Part shown: in pieces, positions 42,939 to 52,585 of the stretch | How the letters are laid out: each line of letters opens with the position of its first letter | Numbering within the stretch: position 1 is the stretch's first letter | Translations under genes and position numbers: made by a program | The notes under the pieces: model-generated | What the model saw: only the letters and a program-made list of their open reading frames with translations | The model's database searches: none | Told to the model about the DNA's origin: nothing | NCBI GenBank assembly: GCA_002685255.1 | Contig: NYWU01000020.1 | Coordinates: 1 to 64,000 of the forward strand | Source: Idiomarinaceae bacterium | Lineage (GTDB): Bacteria > Pseudomonadota > Gammaproteobacteria > Enterobacterales > Alteromonadaceae | DNA: 64,000 bases | Reading direction: 5' to 3'

Positions 42939-45426
42939 TCAGTTGTCGCTTAGTTTTAACAGTCGCAATCGCTTGCGTCGGATCATCAGGCCATGGATGC
43001 TTGGGATACCGTCCGCGCATCTCCTTTTTAACCTCCTGATAGCCAGAGCGCCAAAACGAGGCTAAATCATGTGTTCGTTGCAGTAAACGACCGGCCGGTG
43101 AGAGCAAATCTAAGGCAATCGCGACTTGTCCATTGAGCACGGTAGGTGATGCAACTTCCCCAAAAGCTTCTTGCAATTTTATTGCAACCTTAGGCGAACG
43201 CTCAGCTTCGGTACCACTTGGATAATCAATGACTACGCGTCGACCACTCGGAGCCAACCAGTGCGTTGGGCACTCTGTGTGCAATAATTGCTGTCCATCG
43301 TAAGTCAAGGTATTGAGTAACGCCTCATTCGGTTGCCATATCCTTAATTGTCTTAAGCTCTTCATGCCATGCCAATACGGCAATGCCCAATCGGATAAGT
43401 GCTCAAGCAGCTCAGCTTCGTGTGGGACGATATTGAACAGTTCAGGTCGTGCGCGATATAAAAATTGTAGTCTGGCTAATAATCCATCGGTGGTCGCGTT
43501 CCAGCCTACGGCCTTAAGACCTTCAGCCCGCAACCAATGAGTCAACGCATCAGTTAGCGCCTCATTTGTTAACTCGGCGGGTTCTTGGTGGCTATCAAAA
43601 ATCAGGGCTCCACACACCTGTTCACTGACTTTAATGAGCCGCTCGCCATCTTTAGTCCAATTGTAAGTAACTCGTTCGACCAAACGAACCGCCGGATGAC
43701 CAAGTAGCGAGTGTCTGTCGATAGGTAAATAACCCACCAACCGATTATGCCGTTGCTTTTCATTTAAGCTGAGTTGAGTAACAATAAAGTAGGCTGTGCT
43801 GTGTCGATTTGTGAGCGAGTGTTCTACATTGTAAATACGCGCACCGCTTATCAATTGCGCCTCATCAACGCTATCTTGACACGCAATGCGATCAGCAAAC
43901 CCAAATAATACGGCGTCTTCAATACCCTCAAACTGCGTCGGTCCTTGCGTATCGATTGCAAAAACTTGGCACCAATACGCAAAGCGTTTCCACCACATGG
44001 TTCCGTGTGACATGGTGCGCGCGTGCTGTTGAGTAGAGACGATATCATTGTTATCACTGTAACGTTTATCAGCTTGTTCATACGTCGCTAACCATTGTGC
44101 GAGCGCTCTTTGCTTCGCTTCGGTCAAATTGTTTCGTGCGTGTAAAGCAATGCACGCCAGTCTGATATCGGCCCCAAAGCCTACGACTTCCCGTCCGATC
44201 GGCGTTAATCGTTGTTCTTTCAACACCCCCATATCAGCCAGCGTTTCTTTGGCAGCCTCGACCAACGCGTCGTTCGGTGGAGTAAACCAATTGAGCTCAT
44301 CTACTTCTGTTCCCCATGCTTTAACTTGGGCAACTAAATCAGTTAACTCTTGAGTGGCTACATCGGGTGGGCTAAACGCTGCTAGACGTTGCTGAGTATC
44401 TCGACTCCATAATCGGTAGGCTCTGCCTGGCTGCTGCCGCGCAGCACGACCAGCTCGCTGCTCGCTATTGGATTTGGCGATCATGGCCGTCGTGAGAATA
44501 CTATCTCGATATTGAGGCTGATACACTGACTGTCGCTCTCGTCCCGTATCAACCACAGTATCAATGCCATCAATCGTGAGTGACGTCTCAGCAATATTGG
44601 TAGTTAGAACAACGCGTTTGCTTGCGCCCGAACGAATAACCCGCTGTTGCAAATCGGCGGCTAGACTACCATGCAAAATAGACACATCCTCACCTATTAG
44701 TATTTCCTGTATACGCTGCTCAACATACTTGATCTCACGCATTCCGGGCAAGAACACTAACACTCCTTTACGTGCTTGATGAAAAGCTTCCGCAATGACA
44801 GACACGCTCTCTTCCAGCCAACGCTCAATACGAGAGGGAGGACGATATTGAATATCGAGTTCGAAGCGCTTTACGTCAACCGTTAGCAACTCAAAATACT
44901 CAGCTGTGGTATCACTCAACCAGCGTTTCAGCGCTTCTCCCGGCAGTGTCGCCGACATTAACAGTAGATTAAGCTCGGGGCGTAATGGCAGCAAATCTAA
45001 TACTAAGGCGAGACTTAAGTCACTTTGAATATTGCGCTCATGAAACTCATCGAAGATCACTGTGCAGACATTCTTAAGCTCTGGGTCCTGCTGTAGCCAA
45101 CGTGTAAATACACCCTCGGTAATAACCATTAGACGTGTTTCGCGGCTCCGTTTAGAGTCGCCGCGAATACTATAGCCTACCGATTTACCAACGGGTTCAT
45201 TGAGTTGTTGCGCCAAAAAATGTGCTATCGACAAGGCCGCTACTCGTCGCGGCTGTAGAAGAACAATGAGCCCTTCATCATTCCCATGAAGTGAATTAGA
45301 AGCCAATAAATGTAAGGGTAAAGCCGTCGATTTCCCCGCTCCCGGTGGCGCTTCTATAACAACTCGAGCGCCTGGACAGCGCTCGAGTAAAGGTTGCTTA
45401 ATTGCATCAATCGGTAGGTTTAACAC
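42928..45426 (-). CDS. hrpB: ATP-dependent helicase HrpB
   Basis: IEAPPGAGKSTALPLHLL, QPRRVAALSIA, FDEFHERNIQSDL, SNSEQRAGRAARQQPGRAYRLW. Confidence 0.95.
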   Translation of the reverse strand: MLNLPIDAIKQPLLERCPGARVVIEAPPGAGKSTALPLHLLASNSLHGNDEGLIVLLQPRRVAALSIAHFLAQQLNEPVGKSVGYSIRGDSKRSRETRLMVITEGVFTRWLQQDPELKNVCTVIFDEFHERNIQSDLSLALVLDLLPLRPELNLLLMSATLPGEALKRWLSDTTAEYFELLTVDVKRFELDIQYRPPSRIERWLEESVSVIAEAFHQARKGVLVFLPGMREIKYVEQRIQEILIGEDVSILHGSLAADLQQRVIRSGASKRVVLTTNIAETSLTIDGIDTVVDTGRERQSVYQPQYRDSILTTAMIAKSNSEQRAGRAARQQPGRAYRLWSRDTQQRLAAFSPPDVATQELTDLVAQVKAWGTEVDELNWFTPPNDALVEAAKETLADMGVLKEQRLTPIGREVVGFGADIRLACIALHARNNLTEAKQRALAQWLATYEQADKRYSDNNDIVSTQQHARTMSHGTMWWKRFAYWCQVFAIDTQGPTQFEGIEDAVLFGFADRIACQDSVDEAQLISGARIYNVEHSLTNRHSTAYFIVTQLSLNEKQRHNRLVGYLPIDRHSLLGHPAVRLVERVTYNWTKDGERLIKVSEQVCGALIFDSHQEPAELTNEALTDALTHWLRAEGLKAVGWNATTDGLLARLQFLYRARPELFNIVPHEAELLEHLSDWALPYWHGMKSLRQLRIWQPNEALLNTLTYDGQQLLHTECPTHWLAPSGRRVVIDYPSGTEAERSPKVAIKLQEAFGEVASPTVLNGQVAIALDLLSPAGRLLQRTHDLASFWRSGYQEVKKEMRGRYPKHPWPDDPTQAIATVKTKRQLNDK

Positions 45427-45446
45427 GACGTCTTATTTACCACCTA

Positions 45447-46754
45447 TTAATCAGCTAATAGCGTAGCAGCAATCGTGCGCGCGCCCATCGCTGTCGCACC
45501 CGCAGCCCACATGGGGGTTGACGACTTCTGATATGCGCCAGCCAAGTCGAAGTGCAACCAACCGTGTCCATCATTCGGTGCGAAACGCAGTAAGAAGCCT
45601 GCCGCATTACTCGCACCACCTGCACCGCCACCTTTTTGCGGACGACTATTAGCACAGTCGGCAAAAGGCGAAGGCGTATTTTCCATGTGCCATGTTGCTA
45701 AAGGCAAACGCCATAATAGCTCGTTCTCTTGAGCTGCGCAGTTCAGCGCGCGAGCCGCTGCCTGTTCATCAATACTAAACACCGCATTAAACTCATTGCC
45801 CACCGCCATTTGCGCGGCACCAGTCAACGTCGCGGCATCTATTACCTGTTTAGCACCTGCTTCACCTGCGGCCATCAAGCCATCGGCAAGCACGAGTCGT
45901 CCCTCCGCATCGGTATTCACAACTTCGACACGAAGACCATTTTTATAAGTAATGATATCGCCCAGCTTGTAAGCTTTGCCACTGATCATATTTTCTGCGC
46001 AACAGAGGAACAATTTAACGCGTTTGTTGAGGCCACGACGAATGGCCGTTGAAAGCGCACCGGCTAACGTTGCAGCGCCCCCCATATCGCACTTCATGCT
46101 CAACATACCTTCACTCGGCTTGATACTATAGCCGCCCGAGTCATACGTAATGCCTTTGCCCACGAGCGCATAATCTACAGGTGCGTTTTCGTCGCCGGTC
46201 GGGTTGTAATCGATGACAGCCAGCACGGGCGCATGTTGACTCGCACGACCGACCGTATAAATGCCCATCCAACCTTCATTTTTCAGCTCATCGCCGACAA
46301 TAAAACGCGCGCTGACATGTTCAGGCGCGACACTTTTTAAGTGTTCACTAACACGCTCGGCTAAGCTCAACGGATAGATTTCTTCTGCCGACAAGTTCAC
46401 CAACTCGCGGGTAAATTGATTGGCCGCTCGCATATCATCAAGCTGACTAGCGACACCTTGGTCGGTTTCGTTCCAAGCCACCGCATTGTCTGACATGGTT
46501 GAGTTGAAACCTTGATAGAATGCCCACTGACTCTCGATATCCCAACCGGCGCCAGCTAATTCAACCGAAGCGTAGCCTTGGCTATCGAGGTGACGACCCG
46601 CTTTTTGAATTTTTCGTAAGTTTTCAACGCTGTCAGAACCAATATGAATGTTGACACCTTGGTCGGAGTGACTCACTAAAACCGACTGCTTTAGAAACGC
46701 CGCGGGTTTATCTAAAGTTAGAAAAACATTGACTGAACTAGACATCAGAATCAT
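45447..46754 (-). CDS. pepB: Leucyl aminopeptidase family, PepB-type
   Basis: LVGKGITYDSGGYSIKPSEGMLSMKCDMGGAA, NTDAEGRLVLADGL. Confidence 0.93.
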   Translation of the reverse strand: MILMSSSVNVFLTLDKPAAFLKQSVLVSHSDQGVNIHIGSDSVENLRKIQKAGRHLDSQGYASVELAGAGWDIESQWAFYQGFNSTMSDNAVAWNETDQGVASQLDDMRAANQFTRELVNLSAEEIYPLSLAERVSEHLKSVAPEHVSARFIVGDELKNEGWMGIYTVGRASQHAPVLAVIDYNPTGDENAPVDYALVGKGITYDSGGYSIKPSEGMLSMKCDMGGAATLAGALSTAIRRGLNKRVKLFLCCAENMISGKAYKLGDIITYKNGLRVEVVNTDAEGRLVLADGLMAAGEAGAKQVIDAATLTGAAQMAVGNEFNAVFSIDEQAAARALNCAAQENELLWRLPLATWHMENTPSPFADCANSRPQKGGGAGGASNAAGFLLRFAPNDGHGWLHFDLAGAYQKSSTPMWAAGATAMGARTIAATLLAD

Positions 46755-46801
46755 CTCCCATTAATTTGTCGATGTTTTACTTTAGGGTTATGAGGACGGT
46801 C

Positions 46802-47521
46802 ATGCAATTTAATACGCCACTTGAAGTGGGCATCTTACGCCAACGATATAAGCGATTTTTAGCGGATATCGAATTTACTACACAACCCCAAAGTATCGAA
46901 ACAGTTCATTGCCCCAATACCGGCGCCATGACAGGCTGCGCGGAACCAGGCTACAAAGTATGGTGTAGTGTATCAGATAATCCCAAGCGCAAATATGCAA
47001 AGACTTGGGAGTTGGCGCAAAACTTTTCCGGTGACTGGATTGTCATCAATACTCAACGCGCAAATCAGGTCGCCGGTGAGGCTTTAAAGCGGGGTCTTGT
47101 CACCGAGCTTGCTGACTTCAATGAGTGGCTTGCCGAACAACGTTATGGCGAGCAAAACAGTCGTATCGATTGGCTCGGTACATCTGCTGACGGCAACCGA
47201 TGTTACGTCGAAGTCAAAAGTGTCACCCTGGTGGAGCAACAATGTGGTTATTTCCCCGACACGGTGAGCGCTCGAGCAATAAAGCACGTGCAAGAACTCG
47301 AACACATGTGCGAACAGGGTCATCGCGCTGTCATGTTATACGTGTGTATGCACTCAGGCGCTGATCAGATAAAACCTGCCGCCCATATCGATCCAAACTA
47401 TGCAAACGCCTGTATTAATGCAGCGCAAAAAGGCGTCGAGTTTTATGCATTGAACACCGATATCAATGAGCAAGGTATACGAGCTAACGGTGTATTACCT
47501 GTCATGCTGAGTAACGAATAA
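46802..47521 (+). CDS. sfsA: Sugar fermentation stimulation protein A homolog
   Basis: KRFLADIEF, HCPNTGAMTGCAEPG, VEVKSVTL, FPDTVSARAIKHVQELE. Confidence 0.95.
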   Translation: MQFNTPLEVGILRQRYKRFLADIEFTTQPQSIETVHCPNTGAMTGCAEPGYKVWCSVSDNPKRKYAKTWELAQNFSGDWIVINTQRANQVAGEALKRGLVTELADFNEWLAEQRYGEQNSRIDWLGTSADGNRCYVEVKSVTLVEQQCGYFPDTVSARAIKHVQELEHMCEQGHRAVMLYVCMHSGADQIKPAAHIDPNYANACINAAQKGVEFYALNTDINEQGIRANGVLPVMLSNE

Positions 47522-47647
47522 TACAGGCTGTATGAGTACTCAAAAAGTACGAAAAGGCGTTGCCTTAGGGTGGCCTTTCTGCTATATGTAGCGTCCTTTT
47601 TTTCAGCTTGTTTAATTTAAGAGCAGCGAATTAACTGTAGGAGAACC

Positions 47648-48100
47648 ATGATGCCAGAGGGCAAGAAGAAAACGCATGGCATCCTGGCGCTTGCCGGGCT
47701 AGAGCCGTACCAAGAGAAGCCGGGCGAAGAATACATGAATGATGAGCAGTTAGCTCACTTTCGCAAAATTCTAGAAGAATGGCGCCGCCAATTACGTCAG
47801 GAAGTGGACCGTACGGTTCACCACATGAAAGATGAAGCTGCAAACTTCCCGGATCCGGTTGATAGAGCCGCGCAAGAGGAAGAGTTCAGTATTGAGTTGC
47901 GTACGCGCGACCGTGAACGCAAGCTCATCAAAAAGATTGAGAAGACTCTGCAAAAAATCGAGGAAGATGACTTCGGATTTTGTGATTCATGCGGTATCGA
48001 GATCGGTATCCGTCGCTTAGAAGCACGTCCAACAGCCGACCTTTGTGTCGACTGCAAAACACTTGCAGAGATTAAAGAAAAACAGATGACCGGTGCGTAA
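47648..48100 (+). CDS. dksA: RNA polymerase-binding transcription factor DksA
   Basis: [33 protein letters not shown], zinc finger CDSC...CVDC. Confidence 0.97.
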   Translation: MMPEGKKKTHGILALAGLEPYQEKPGEEYMNDEQLAHFRKILEEWRRQLRQEVDRTVHHMKDEAANFPDPVDRAAQEEEFSIELRTRDRERKLIKKIEKTLQKIEEDDFGFCDSCGIEIGIRRLEARPTADLCVDCKTLAEIKEKQMTGA

Positions 48101-48968
48101 GCCGATTCAGCTGCAGTCGTCTAATAGCTATCGGGGTCGGTTCGCACCGACCCCATCGGGCCCCTTACACTTTGGCTCACTCGTTGCAGCACTGGGCAGT
48201 TTCTTAGATGCGCGTGCCCACCACGGCCAATGGCTGGTGCGCATCGAAGATGTCGACAAAACCCGCGCTGTCCCGAACGCCGACACTCAGATACTTAAAC
48301 AACTGGATGCCCATGGCCTACACTGGGACGAGACAGTTATTTACCAAAGTCAGCGGGACGAAATCTATACGCGTGTACTTGATACGCTCGTAGCGCATAC
48401 GTATGCCTGCGATTGTAGCCGCAAACAAATACGTACCCAGGGTGCGTATTACAATGGGCATTGCCGAACACGGCAACCACGCCCAACGCCTTATGCGATC
48501 CGCTTCAAGAATGACAACGCGAAAACTCACTTATTTGACCGGCGTCACCAACACGTCCAAGCGGAAGTTGAGTTTGCCCGAGAAGATTTTATTCTGCGCC
48601 GTCGTGATGGTTTATTTGCTTACCAATTGGCTGTCGTTGTCGATGACCTAGAGCAAGGCATCACCGATATTGTAAGAGGTTCGGATTTATTAATCCCCAG
48701 CTTTTGGCAGGCGACTCTATGGCAAACGCTCGGAGGAACGACGCCACGCTGGCTTCACCTACCTTTAGTTACTGATAGCCATGGACGAAAACTGAGTAAA
48801 CAAAACCATGCGCCAGCGGTTGATGAGGCGCACGCAGTAGATAACCTCATCGCCGCAGCCAAGGTGCTGTCGCTCTCTCTAGGAGAAGCCAAAGATTATG
48901 ATAATGTCGAATCAGTTTTGAAAGCCGCCACTCAACAATGGCAATCACAGTGGCAAATGATCGTATAA
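48093..48968 (+). CDS. gluQRS: Glutamyl-Q tRNA(Asp) synthetase
   Basis: [34 protein letters not shown]...YYNGHC zinc-site, KLSKQNHA; downstream of dksA. Confidence 0.95.
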   Translation: MRKPIQLQSSNSYRGRFAPTPSGPLHFGSLVAALGSFLDARAHHGQWLVRIEDVDKTRAVPNADTQILKQLDAHGLHWDETVIYQSQRDEIYTRVLDTLVAHTYACDCSRKQIRTQGAYYNGHCRTRQPRPTPYAIRFKNDNAKTHLFDRRHQHVQAEVEFAREDFILRRRDGLFAYQLAVVVDDLEQGITDIVRGSDLLIPSFWQATLWQTLGGTTPRWLHLPLVTDSHGRKLSKQNHAPAVDEAHAVDNLIAAAKVLSLSLGEAKDYDNVESVLKAATQQWQSQWQMIV

Positions 48969-49062
48969 TAAAGGTACAATACGCGCGCAATTATCTGAGC
49001 GTGCAGACGTAAAGCGGAGAATAGTCATTATCAAGCAATTCAAAAAGCTAGCTGAACGAGCG

Positions 49063-50427
49063 ATGTCGAGCTTTAAAAAGCCATCTAATAGCCGTTTACC
49101 ACAGCTAACTAAGCTGACTCGCGATCAGCATCCAATATCTCGTAAAAACATAAGCGATAACGCCCTTAAAGTTTTATATCGGCTTCACAACTCAGGCTTT
49201 GAGGCCTATTTAGTGGGCGGATGTGTACGTGATCTGCTGCTCGGTATTCAACCGAAAGATTTCGATGTCACGACCAACGCAACACCTGAGCAGGTCAAAA
49301 AGCTGTTTCGCAATTGTCGCCTCATCGGCAGACGATTTCGCTTGGCACATATCGTATTTGGTCGGGATATCATTGAAGTCGCTACTTTCCGCGGTCATCA
49401 CAAAGAAGACAATGATGAAGCAACCTCTCATGCACGTAAGCAACCTATCGCTAAGACCGATGAGAAAGGCTTTTTGGTACGTGACAATGTTTACGGGTCA
49501 ATCGAAGAAGATGCCGAACGACGCGATTTCACGGTTAATGCCATGTACTACAATATTGCTGACTTCTGCATCTACGACTTTGCCGGAGGCAAAAAAGACT
49601 TAGATGCCGGTATTTTGCGACTAATCGGCGACCCTGAGCAACGCTACCGCGAAGACCCTGTGCGCATGCTGAGAGCTATTCGATTTGCCACTAAGCTTAA
49701 TATGCAAATGGATAAGCAGGTGCAAGAGCCGATTAACGAGATGGCATCGCTTCTCAGGAACATCCCACCTGCGAGGTTGTTTGACGAATTCCTTAAGATG
49801 TTCATGTCAGGGAAAGCCAGTGCGAACTTTGAAATGATGGTGCAACACAACTTGTTCCAACAGATGTTCCCTGTGCTAAAAACCTACTTAAAAGATGAAC
49901 AGTCGCCTGCCGTAGCACTGATTCAGCGTGCACTTTCTGACACTGATAAACGTGTTAATAACGAGCAACGCGTGACACCGGCGTATTTATTGGCTGTGAT
50001 GCTATGGTATCCGATGGAAGCGCGACGCTCACAGTTAGAGGTTGAATCTGGGCTGCCGCCGATGGACGCGCTTAATATTGCATCTGCCGATGTGATCGAT
50101 CGGCAATGCCAAACCGTCGCTTTACCTAAGCGCTTTTCACTCCCTGTGCGCGATATTTGGCAACTGCAGTTGCGCTTGCAAAGTACGCGCGGTGGTAAAG
50201 CGATGAAAGTACTGGAACACAAAAAGTTCCGCGCGGCCTACGACTTCCTTATGTTACGAGCTGAAATTGAGGGCTCTGATGCACTAATTGAACTCAGTCA
50301 ATTCTGGACTAAGGCACAGAAAGCACCCAACAAAGTCATTGGCAACAAGCCTGGTCGCTCAGGACCTAAACGCCGCCGGCGTCCTCGTGCGCGCAAGAAG
50401 CCCAAAGGCTCTGAGAGCAATGAGTGA
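49063..50427 (+). CDS. pcnB: Poly(A) polymerase I (likely begins upstream at a non-ATG codon, 49027)
   Basis: YLVGGCVRDLLLGIQPKDFDVTTNATPEQVKKLFRNCRLIGRRFRLAHI, RRDFTVNAMYY; Arg/Lys-rich C-terminus. Confidence 0.95.
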   Translation: MSSFKKPSNSRLPQLTKLTRDQHPISRKNISDNALKVLYRLHNSGFEAYLVGGCVRDLLLGIQPKDFDVTTNATPEQVKKLFRNCRLIGRRFRLAHIVFGRDIIEVATFRGHHKEDNDEATSHARKQPIAKTDEKGFLVRDNVYGSIEEDAERRDFTVNAMYYNIADFCIYDFAGGKKDLDAGILRLIGDPEQRYREDPVRMLRAIRFATKLNMQMDKQVQEPINEMASLLRNIPPARLFDEFLKMFMSGKASANFEMMVQHNLFQQMFPVLKTYLKDEQSPAVALIQRALSDTDKRVNNEQRVTPAYLLAVMLWYPMEARRSQLEVESGLPPMDALNIASADVIDRQCQTVALPKRFSLPVRDIWQLQLRLQSTRGGKAMKVLEHKKFRAAYDFLMLRAEIEGSDALIELSQFWTKAQKAPNKVIGNKPGRSGPKRRRRPRARKKPKGSESNE

Positions 50428-50938
50428 TGTATACATTGCGCTGGGCGCCAATTTGGGCGAGCCAGCGCAACAGCTCAAACAGGCGTTGTTGCATATTAAC
50501 CAATCAACGCACCTCAATGTGGTCAATGTATCCTCGCTTTATCAATCCAAACCCATGGGGCCGCAAGACCAGCCCGACTACGTTAATGCGGTTTGCCAAG
50601 TCGAATGCCATGATTTAACGGCCGAGCAACTATTGGCGTTGCTCCATCGAATCGAAGATGAATTTGGGCGACAAAGAATTCGTCACTGGGGCGAACGAAC
50701 GCTCGACCTCGACTTACTGCTATTCGATGACATTCGCTGCGATACTGAAGCGCTCAAATTACCGCACCCGGGGTTATATGACCGCGGCTTCGTGCTACAG
50801 CCGTTAGCTGAATTTGCTCCGCACCTCGAGCTGCCGAATAATCATTCTGTATTGCAGCAACTTGCGATGCTTACTGATGAACCGCTTACCGTGTTATGCT
50901 CACGCTCTGAACTCATGACTTTGCTCAGTAAAGGATAG
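50420..50938 (+). CDS. folK: 2-amino-4-hydroxy-6-hydroxymethyldihydropteridine pyrophosphokinase
   Basis: MSDVYIALGANLGEPAQQL, FGRQRIRHWGERTLDLDLLLFDD, LPHPGLYDRGFVLQPLAE. Confidence 0.95.
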   Translation: MSDVYIALGANLGEPAQQLKQALLHINQSTHLNVVNVSSLYQSKPMGPQDQPDYVNAVCQVECHDLTAEQLLALLHRIEDEFGRQRIRHWGERTLDLDLLLFDDIRCDTEALKLPHPGLYDRGFVLQPLAEFAPHLELPNNHSVLQQLAMLTDEPLTVLCSRSELMTLLSKG

Positions 50939-50942
50939 TCCT

Positions 50943-51740
50943 ATGGCTGCGATGACCATTGCCAAGCTGCAAAAAAAGAAACAACAAGGCGAGAAAATCG
51001 CCTCTCTTACGGCATACGATGCAAGCTTTGCCAAATTGATGGCTGAGCAAGGCGTTGATTGTATTCTCGTCGGCGACTCACTCGGCAATGTTGTGCAAGG
51101 CCGTTCATCCACGGTACCCGTCACGATGACGGATATGACTTATCACACCGAATGTGTTCGTCGTGGCGCACCTGATGCGTTTATCATGAGTGATTTGCCG
51201 TTTATGAGCTATGGCACGCTAACCGATACTTTAAAAAATGCAGCTCAGCTTATGCAGGCAGGCGCCAACATGGTGAAGCTTGAGGGTGGTGACTGGCTCG
51301 TTGATTCGGTTAAAGCACTCACCCAGCGCGGTATCCCTGTCTGCGCACATCTTGGTTTACTTCCCCAATCCGTCAATGTGCTAGGTGGTTACCGGGTACA
51401 AGGTAAACAAGAGGCGCAAGCAGTGCAGCTGATTGAACAAGCAAAACAGCTCGAAGCTGCCGGCGCACAATTACTCGTACTGGAGTGTATTCCCAATTCT
51501 TTAGGCAAGCGCGTCACCGAAGCGCTCTCCATTCCCACTATTGGCATTGGCGCGGGCCCCGATACAGACGGTCAGATCTTAGTCATGCATGACATGCTCG
51601 GTATGAACAGTGAGTACTTACCAAAGTTCGCTAAGAATTTTTTAGCTGAGGGTGATGGAATAGCCGCTGCTTTTCGAGAGTTCAGCCAACAAGTCAAGTC
51701 GGGTCAGTTCCCTGAATTAAAACATAGCTACGAGGGTTAG
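50943..51740 (+). CDS. panB: 3-methyl-2-oxobutanoate hydroxymethyltransferase
   Basis: SLTAYDASFAKLMAEQGVDCILVGDSLGNVVQG, VKLEGGDW, GIGAGPDTDGQILVMHDMLG. Confidence 0.97.
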   Translation: MAAMTIAKLQKKKQQGEKIASLTAYDASFAKLMAEQGVDCILVGDSLGNVVQGRSSTVPVTMTDMTYHTECVRRGAPDAFIMSDLPFMSYGTLTDTLKNAAQLMQAGANMVKLEGGDWLVDSVKALTQRGIPVCAHLGLLPQSVNVLGGYRVQGKQEAQAVQLIEQAKQLEAAGAQLLVLECIPNSLGKRVTEALSIPTIGIGAGPDTDGQILVMHDMLGMNSEYLPKFAKNFLAEGDGIAAAFREFSQQVKSGQFPELKHSYEG

Positions 51741-51742
51741 TT

Positions 51743-52585
51743 ATGTTAGTGCTTAAAAACTTGAAAAGTATGCGCCAGTGGCGTTCAGAACAAACCCATT
51801 CTGTCGCTTTAGTGCCGACTATGGGCAATTTGCATGAGGGTCACTTAAGCCTAGTCAAAAAGGCACAAACGCTGGCTGATAAGGTCGTAGTCAGTATTTT
51901 TGTGAATCCCATGCAATTTGGAGCAGGCGAAGATCTTGATAGCTATCCACGGACGTTGGAGCAAGACTGTCGTCTGTTAAGTGATGCCGGTGCGCACGCG
52001 GTATTCACTCCAACTGTCAGTGAGGTTTATCCCCGCGGACTCGAGCAACAAACACGCGTCGAGGTTCCCGGCATCAGCGATATATTATGCGGTGCCAGCC
52101 GGCCCGGACACTTTACCGGCGTAGCAACGATCGTATGTAAGCTATTTAACATGGCACAACCCGACGTTGCGGTATTTGGTGAGAAAGATTTTCAGCAACT
52201 GCAAGTGATTCGTTTAATGGCGAACGACCTTTCTTTACCCGTTCAGGTTGTCGGTGCACCCATACAACGTGAAGGTTCGGGGTTGGCGATGAGCTCACGT
52301 AATGGTTACTTATCGAGTTCTCAACGTGAGCAGGCGAGCCTTATTTATCAACAACTGTGTTGGGTTAAGCAACACTTAAATAATGCCTCTCAGGCAACGT
52401 CGTTATGCCGACAAGCAAGCCAACAACTTTCCCAACATGGTTTTGCTGTCGACTATTTTGAAGTGCGTAATGCTCACGATCTGACGGTGGCCTCTGACGA
52501 CGCCGCGGAGTGGGTGGTGTTGGCGGCTGCCAAACTCGGCAGCACGCGCTTAATTGATAACTTACGCGTCGCGAATCAAACCTAA
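51743..52585 (+). CDS. panC: Pantothenate synthetase
   Basis: VPTMGNLHEGHLSLVKKA, VSIFVNPMQFGAGEDLDSYPRT, FGEKDFQQLQVIR, MSSRNGYLS. Confidence 0.97.
   Translation: MLVLKNLKSMRQWRSEQTHSVALVPTMGNLHEGHLSLVKKAQTLADKVVVSIFVNPMQFGAGEDLDSYPRTLEQDCRLLSDAGAHAVFTPTVSEVYPRGLEQQTRVEVPGISDILCGASRPGHFTGVATIVCKLFNMAQPDVAVFGEKDFQQLQVIRLMANDLSLPVQVVGAPIQREGSGLAMSSRNGYLSSSQREQASLIYQQLCWVKQHLNNASQATSLCRQASQQLSQHGFAVDYFEVRNAHDLTVASDDAAEWVVLAAAKLGSTRLIDNLRVANQT

Noticed and set aside
47548-47577. Weak hairpin AAAGGC...GGCCTTT between sfsA and dksA
   Set aside because: Short imperfect stem with a long loop and no clean U-tract; could be a terminator but is not strong enough to list.
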